Shown in pieces: positions 59,137 to 64,000 of a DNA stretch of 64,000 bases; within the stretch, counting starts at the first letter, position 1; each line of letters starts with the position of its first letter. The DNA is from Onthophagus taurus (lineage: Eukaryota > Arthropoda > Insecta > Coleoptera > Scarabaeidae), in the NCBI RefSeq assembly GCF_036711975.1, contig NC_091973.1, forward strand, positions 18,910,001-18,974,000, in the 5' to 3' direction. A model generated the notes under the pieces. That model saw only the letters and a program-made list of their open reading frames with translations. It was not told the origin of the DNA and searched no databases. A program made the position numbers and the translations under genes.

Positions 59137-60507
59137 ATGGGGAAACATAAACGCGAATCAAGCAAAGTGACAGAAGACAACTCGGGTGAAGAATCCGACG
59201 TAACTATAACCTCGGAATCCGCGAATTCCGAAAATACCGTGGAAATGGAAGAATCCAGCGAGGAAGAAGTTTTGCCAAAGAAAACCAAACTTTCCAAGGA
59301 AGCATACGTTCAGAAAAACCAAAAAAATACTCCAAAAATAACCGTAAGCGAACCCTCAACCTCAACAACAACAAACCAAACAAAAACCTACATTTCCGTT
59401 CCAACTTCCAATAAATACTCACTTTTTCACGAAGTAATTGATATACCAACGAAAAACTCCTTTGTTATCCCCAAAAAACCAACACAAACCGTTAAACGAA
59501 CATCACCACCCATCTTCATTCACATAGAGGGCAACTCTAACCACACAAGTATAACCGCCGACCTAAACGACTGGATTGGGAAAAATGAATATACGCTCAG
59601 ATACACCAAAACCGGTTGCACGGTGTACACAAAAAATCCCGACAAACGCAACATCGTAATGGAAAACCTAAAAAACCAAAAATCATCCTTCCACACACAT
59701 ACCCCGAAGGAAGAACGAGAAAGGGCATTCGTCATCGATGGTTTGCCTCATGAAATCGACCCTTCTGAAGTAATAGAAGATCTAAAAACGGAGCACGACA
59801 TCGATGTTACAAAATGCTTTAAAATGAGGGGAACCAGATTCCCGAAATATATGGTTACCCTCAGTAACATTAAATCGCTGAAAGTCCTACAAGAAAAAGT
59901 TAGATACGTACTCAGAACACGTGTCTTCTGGGATTTTGTGAAGAACAATAAATTACTAATCCAATGCAAAAATTGTCAAAAATGGGGTCATGCAACAACA
60001 AATTGCTATGCGAGGCCGAAATGTGTCAAATGTATCGGCGACCACGCTACGTCGAAATGCGAAATAACCCGCGAAAATGGCTTACCTGTGTCGTGTGCAA
60101 ATTGTAAAGGCCCTCACACGGCCAACTCGGTCGATTGTCCAAACTACGCCGAGGCCGTGATGAGACGACGCATCAAACTTCCCGGACAACCACAAGCAGC
60201 CCCCCAAAGGACTCTACCACCACCACCACCAACGATGACAACGCCATGGAACGTCGTCACAAAAAGAAATACCACCGCCGCCCAGCCGCCCCTCGTTCCA
60301 GTTCAACCTCCGAAACCAACAGCCCCGGCACCTACACCAGCCGTCAGTCAGGCCGAATTTTTCGAGTTGGGTAACATAATGGCCGAGATAAATAACCTAA
60401 TAAACCTCCCTGTCCTCATTACAGCCCTAAAATCCTTCCGTGATCAAATAGTACACGACAAATCCCCAGGAAAGGGATCCTCCAAGCAACCCAACAATTA
60501 TATCTAA
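59137..60507 (+). CDS. Jockey-type ORF1 (Gag-like RNA-binding protein)
   Basis: 456 aa from ATG 59137 (a GTG at 59095 extends the frame but is less likely). Acidic Ser-rich N-terminus (NSGEESDVTITSESANSENT), a PRE_C2HC/RRM-like middle (FVIDGLPHEIDPSEVIEDLK, KCFKMRGTRFPKYMVTLSN), then three zinc knuckles: CKNCQKWGHATTNC, CVKCIGDHATSKC and CANCKGPHTANSVDC. A Pro/Thr-rich linker and short helical end follow. It would bind element RNA and assist reverse transcription. The stop is 9 bp before ORF2. Confidence 0.9.
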   Translation: MGKHKRESSKVTEDNSGEESDVTITSESANSENTVEMEESSEEEVLPKKTKLSKEAYVQKNQKNTPKITVSEPSTSTTTNQTKTYISVPTSNKYSLFHEVIDIPTKNSFVIPKKPTQTVKRTSPPIFIHIEGNSNHTSITADLNDWIGKNEYTLRYTKTGCTVYTKNPDKRNIVMENLKNQKSSFHTHTPKEERERAFVIDGLPHEIDPSEVIEDLKTEHDIDVTKCFKMRGTRFPKYMVTLSNIKSLKVLQEKVRYVLRTRVFWDFVKNNKLLIQCKNCQKWGHATTNCYARPKCVKCIGDHATSKCEITRENGLPVSCANCKGPHTANSVDCPNYAEAVMRRRIKLPGQPQAAPQRTLPPPPPTMTTPWNVVTKRNTTAAQPPLVPVQPPKPTAPAPTPAVSQAEFFELGNIMAEINNLINLPVLITALKSFRDQIVHDKSPGKGSSKQPNNYI

Positions 60508-60516
60508 ACCTATCCA

Positions 60517-63198
60517 ATGTATAATATAACCATCGCCCACCTTAACACCAACAGCTTAATCCCTAAAATCCATGAAATCAACGAATTCCTATCCCGCCTA
60601 AAAATCGACATACTCCTACTCAACGAAACCAAATTAATCCCTACCGACAAAGTATCCTTTCCCGGCTACACCTTATACCGAAAAGACTACTCCCGACGAT
60701 CCAGAGGTGTAGCCGTAGCAATAAAAAATGATATTCCCCACCTAAAAATTTCCCAACCAAACCTAACCCATCTAGATCTAATTACCTTAAAACTACCCAA
60801 TAATCTCCACGTCTCCACCCTCTATTGCAGCCCCAGCACCCCTCTTTCAAACAATGACCTCAACAGTCTCATAACCCCCTTCAATAAAATCATTCTCCTA
60901 GGCGACCTCAACGCCCGCCATTTCTCCTGGGGTTGCCATATAACTAATAGCAAAGGTCGTAACATCTATAACTTCACCCAATCCCACAACGCATTCGTCC
61001 TAGCTCCACCAACCCCCACACACTACCCAGACAACGGCACAACCCCCACCACCATAGACATCGCCATCGCAAAAAACCTTCCCCACCTCCCAGATCCTAT
61101 CGCGCTTGATGAACTGTCCTCCGACCATAGACCAATCATAATAAAAATAACCCCCCACCCAAACCCCGCCCAACAACCAGCCAAAATCCCCAACTACAAA
61201 ACAGCAAACTGGCCCCTCTACAGAACCCACATAAACAAATCAATCCAAGTAACCCCCGTAATCGACTCCATCACTAACCTAGACCAACAAATTAAAATCC
61301 TTACCACAGCAATCCAATCCGCAGAACGTATAGCCGTCCCTCTGGTCAATAAATCAACATCCCTTCACCCACCAATCCCTCAACACATCACCGATCTAAT
61401 ACAAACCCGCAACCAACACCGCCGCCTATACCAAAGAACCCACAACCAAGAAACAAAAAATCTCTACCACTCCCTGAACCAACAAATCCGATCCCAACTA
61501 AAAACCCACAGAAATGAATCCTGGTCCCAAAAACTAAAATCCCTCAATCCCGAAGACAATTCCATCTGGAAAGAAATAAAAAAACTGAAAAAGAAATTCC
61601 AACCCATTCCCGCACTATCATCAAACAATTCCTACAAACTATCCGACTCATCCAAAAGTAATATCCTAGCCACATATTTTTCCGACATACTCAAACCAAA
61701 ACCAAACACCACACAAAAACAAAACGACATCACCCAACAAACACTACAATTCCTTAATCAAGAATTCGACCCTCCCCCCGACCTACATCTAATTACTCCG
61801 TCCACAATAAAATCCCTTATCAAACGACTAAAACCTTTCAAAGCTCCTGGAATCGACGCAATCCAAAACATCCTTCTCCAAAATCTTCCTAAAAAAGCCA
61901 TTGTCCAACTCTCATACATCACCCGACACATATTAAAATTCCAATATTTCCCAACCGCCTGGAAAACCGCAATTATTATCCCTATTCCGAAACCCAACAA
62001 AGACCTTACAATCCCGTCTAGTTATCGGCCAATATCATTACTCCCATCCATATCAAAAATAATAGAAAGAATAATCCTCGAACGCCTCAGCTTCCATGCC
62101 CAAGACAACAATACAATCCCTAATTACCAGTTCGGATTTCAACCCTTTCACTCCACCACACACCAAATATCCCGCATTGTCAACGACTCTATCGACCACC
62201 TCAACACTCGCTTCTACACAGCCCTCGTATCCCTAGACCTTGAGAAGGCTTTCGACAAAGTGTGGACAGAAGGCCTGATCTACAAAATGATCCAATCCAA
62301 TTATCCCCCATACCTAATTAAATTAACACACAACTACCTGACCTCCCGCTCCATAAAAGTCAAAATCAACTCAACCCTCTCCCGCGAAAAACCCATAAAC
62401 TCTGGCGTTCCACAAGGCGCTGTAATATCCCCACACCTCTTCAATATATACACCTCCGACCTTCCTCAGCTCCCACAAACAAACATCGCCACCTACGCCG
62501 ATGATACCGCCATATACTCCCACTCACGAGACCCCAAAATCGCCATACTTTCGATCCAATCACATCTCCGATTCCTAGAAAAATACTACTCTCTGTGGAA
62601 AATCTCCGTCAACCCACAAAAATCAGAATCCCTAGTCTTCACAAAATGCACTCACCCCACCAGAATCCCCGTTCCTCTCAAGATATCAAATTCCAGCATC
62701 CCCATCAAAACCGAAATAAAATACCTAGGCGTCACCCTAGACCAGAGACTAACCTTTTCAAACCACATACAAAAATCCATCCAAAAAGCCTCTTCTACAA
62801 TAAAAACAGTATACCCACTCATCTCCCGCAACAGTGACCTCTCCTTCAAAAACAAAAAACTCATTTACACCTCCGTCATCCGCCCCTCTCTCACATACGC
62901 AGCTCCAATATGGTCTAACTCCGCCGTCACCAACCTCAACAAAATCCAAACAGCTCAAAACAAAGTCCTCAGAATCATCTCCAACTCCAGCAGATATATC
63001 TCCAACCGACACCTCCACCATAAAACAAAAACCCTCCCACTCAAACAAATCCTAATTAAACACTCTCAAAAATTCTATAAAAACACCTCTACCCACCCTA
63101 ATCCTTTAATAAAAAATATCACCAACAAGAATACACAAAACATTAAACACAAATTCCCCAACCAACAAAATAACCTAAATAAAATGCCAGACATATAA
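60517..63198 (+). CDS. Jockey-type ORF2 (endonuclease and reverse transcriptase)
   Basis: 893 aa, unbroken. Endonuclease (residues 1-220): AHLNTNSLIPKI, LLLNETKL (catalytic Glu), LLGDLNARHFSWG (Asp, Asn) and SSDHRPI (Asp-His). RT: FKAPGIDAIQNILLQ, SYRPISLLPSISKI, SLDLEKAFDKVW (motif A), SGVPQGAVISPHLFNIYTSD (motif B), TYADDTAIY (catalytic YADD), KYLGVTLDQRL. The length and motifs are as expected for jockey. Nicks target DNA and primes reverse transcription there. Likely young because no lesion is visible. Confidence 0.93.
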   Translation: MYNITIAHLNTNSLIPKIHEINEFLSRLKIDILLLNETKLIPTDKVSFPGYTLYRKDYSRRSRGVAVAIKNDIPHLKISQPNLTHLDLITLKLPNNLHVSTLYCSPSTPLSNNDLNSLITPFNKIILLGDLNARHFSWGCHITNSKGRNIYNFTQSHNAFVLAPPTPTHYPDNGTTPTTIDIAIAKNLPHLPDPIALDELSSDHRPIIIKITPHPNPAQQPAKIPNYKTANWPLYRTHINKSIQVTPVIDSITNLDQQIKILTTAIQSAERIAVPLVNKSTSLHPPIPQHITDLIQTRNQHRRLYQRTHNQETKNLYHSLNQQIRSQLKTHRNESWSQKLKSLNPEDNSIWKEIKKLKKKFQPIPALSSNNSYKLSDSSKSNILATYFSDILKPKPNTTQKQNDITQQTLQFLNQEFDPPPDLHLITPSTIKSLIKRLKPFKAPGIDAIQNILLQNLPKKAIVQLSYITRHILKFQYFPTAWKTAIIIPIPKPNKDLTIPSSYRPISLLPSISKIIERIILERLSFHAQDNNTIPNYQFGFQPFHSTTHQISRIVNDSIDHLNTRFYTALVSLDLEKAFDKVWTEGLIYKMIQSNYPPYLIKLTHNYLTSRSIKVKINSTLSREKPINSGVPQGAVISPHLFNIYTSDLPQLPQTNIATYADDTAIYSHSRDPKIAILSIQSHLRFLEKYYSLWKISVNPQKSESLVFTKCTHPTRIPVPLKISNSSIPIKTEIKYLGVTLDQRLTFSNHIQKSIQKASSTIKTVYPLISRNSDLSFKNKKLIYTSVIRPSLTYAAPIWSNSAVTNLNKIQTAQNKVLRIISNSSRYISNRHLHHKTKTLPLKQILIKHSQKFYKNTSTHPNPLIKNITNKNTQNIKHKFPNQQNNLNKMPDI

Positions 63199-63606
63199 AT
63201 ACAATCCCATTCTTTCCCTACCCTTAACCCCATCCCACACTTCCACAACCCTGAAATAAAAGCCACCCCGACAATTTTTACCCACCGGGGCTGAAGATCG
63301 TATCCGACCAGAACGGCTGGAAAAAAAACAACAAAAAGTAAAAACACATTTATATAATTGTATATATTTGTAAATAAAGCTTTATAAATTTCTCATATTA
63401 TTTAGGCAATAGTTGTAGTTCTATGTAAATATATTTATTTCCCCCCCACCCTTATCCCCCTACAACCACCCTAATAAACAAATAAAGCAGATTTAAAAAC
63501 CATCCCGCTCTAGATAAATCCTGTCCCGTCCCCGTAGATAAGTAGCATTAAGTTTAATTTTTTAAGCCATATACTGTTACTTTGTATTATTATATCAAAT
63601 AAAATC

Positions 63607-63628
63607 TTATTTCATTTCATTTCATTTG
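63607..63628. repeat. (ATTTC)n 3' tail of the jockey-type element
   Basis: Four units of ATTTC directly after AATAAAATCTT, marking the 3' end. Confidence 0.8.
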
Positions 63629-63675
63629 CTTTGAATGTAGAGGTCGCCGGTTCGATCGCCACTGTACTGAGTTTT
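63629..63675 (+). other. tRNA-like B-box, possible SINE fragment
   Basis: AGAGGTCGCCGGTTCGATCG at about 63640-63659 contains GGTTCGATCGC, close to the pol III B-box consensus. It is followed by CCACTGTACTGAG and a T-run. No A-box is visible because the jockey tail precedes it; probably the end of a tRNA-derived SINE. Confidence 0.35.
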
Positions 63676-64000
63676 TTTTTTAATTTTTATTTTACGTAAA
63701 AGCTTATTTATTTTATTTCATTTAATAGAAACAGGTAAAACAGTAAATTTCACGATATCTATCACACTGTATAAATGAGGATTTATAACAAACGTTTTCT
63801 TAAAATATCTGAAAATTGAGATCTAGCAACCATGCAAATACCAGATGTTTTTAATAAAACAAAAGAAGTACATATAGTGGCATTAAAAAGATCATCCAAG
63901 TTTATCTGTGCTTATTGTTAATAAATAGTTTTTACAAGTGTTAATAGTGTTATTAGTATTGTTACGTGTTATTATTATTGTTAAATGTTATTATTATTGT
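63676..64000. other. AT-rich sequence to window end
   Basis: No gene recognised; TTATTATTGTTA repeats at the right edge. Confidence 0.6.

Larger units (their letters stand above)
58900..63628 (+). mobile_element. Jockey-type non-LTR retrotransposon with both ORFs open
   Basis: 5' UTR, ORF1 (59137-60507), ORF2 (60517-63198), 3' UTR of about 400 bp, terminating in ATTTC repeats at 63607-63628. Both frames are unbroken at full length. This makes it the only potentially autonomous retroelement in the window. The coding strand is strikingly rich in A and C and poor in G, unlike all neighbours. Target duplication not identified. Confidence 0.85.

Noticed and set aside
60135..63347. Open frames on the other strand and frames of the jockey-type ORFs
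   Set aside because: Low-G coding strand suppresses stops in other frames; all motifs lie in the two called ORFs.
63640..63675. Functional tRNA gene
   Set aside because: Only a B-box-like segment is present; no A-box or cloverleaf can be formed.

Overview
The window is eukaryotic and almost certainly from an insect. It is AT-rich and contains introns with GTAAGT/AG borders, poly(A) signals and many decayed transposable elements. The families present (R1- and jockey-type non-LTR elements, Ty3/gypsy with an errantivirus-like env remnant, BEL/Pao, Penelope-like, piggyBac, Tigger/pogo, Transib, Maverick/Polinton) fit a beetle or similar insect; the order cannot be fixed from sequence alone. I found no convincing single-copy host gene. 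The window is a nest of mobile elements.

Layout. 1-9888: right part of a Maverick/Polinton (adintovirus-like) element A with an apparently intact virion module: integrase (cut by the window edge), fibre-like protein, conserved unknown, packaging ATPase, PLA2-like protein, adenain-type protease, penton-like protein, small basic protein and major capsid candidate. It ends in a 378-bp palindromic terminus. 9889-12660: fragments and AT-rich spacer. 12695-14130 and 22172-23399: the two ends of an R1-type retrotransposon (R1-a, minus strand), interrupted by a gypsy element (14131-22170) that itself carries an internally deleted non-LTR element. 23600-46325: a second R1-type element (R1-b, minus), interrupted by two Penelope-like elements (24741-27099 and about 42600-44800) and by a complete 14,651-bp Maverick B (27145-41795, 6-bp duplication TTGGGG). 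A nearly complete Transib (27273-30228, 5-bp duplication CGGCG) sits inside the left terminal repeat of Maverick B. R1-b interrupts a BEL/Pao pol gene (46326-48223). 48853-52875: a piggyBac remnant holding a long-TIR transposon, which holds a Tigger/pogo copy. 52881-53960: a 142/143-bp satellite. 54281-58650: gypsy and non-LTR debris. 58900-63628: a jockey-type non-LTR element with both ORFs open.

How the genes work together. In the Mavericks, protein-primed DNA polymerase B and a retroviral-type integrase would copy and insert the element, while ATPase, protease, penton, capsid and PLA2-like proteins would build and deliver a particle. Element A keeps its virion genes intact; element B has lost its capsid gene and the ATPase Walker B segment and has a broken polymerase and protease, but keeps an intact integrase. 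In both elements the PLA2-like frame ends in the slippery heptamer A_AAA_AAC directly before the stop, and the protease homology begins in the -1 frame with no ATG. This suggests a conserved programmed frameshift joining PLA2 and protease, the most novel-looking signal here. The Transib has all three DDE residues and terminal CACAGTG heptamers identical to the V(D)J recombination signal heptamer.
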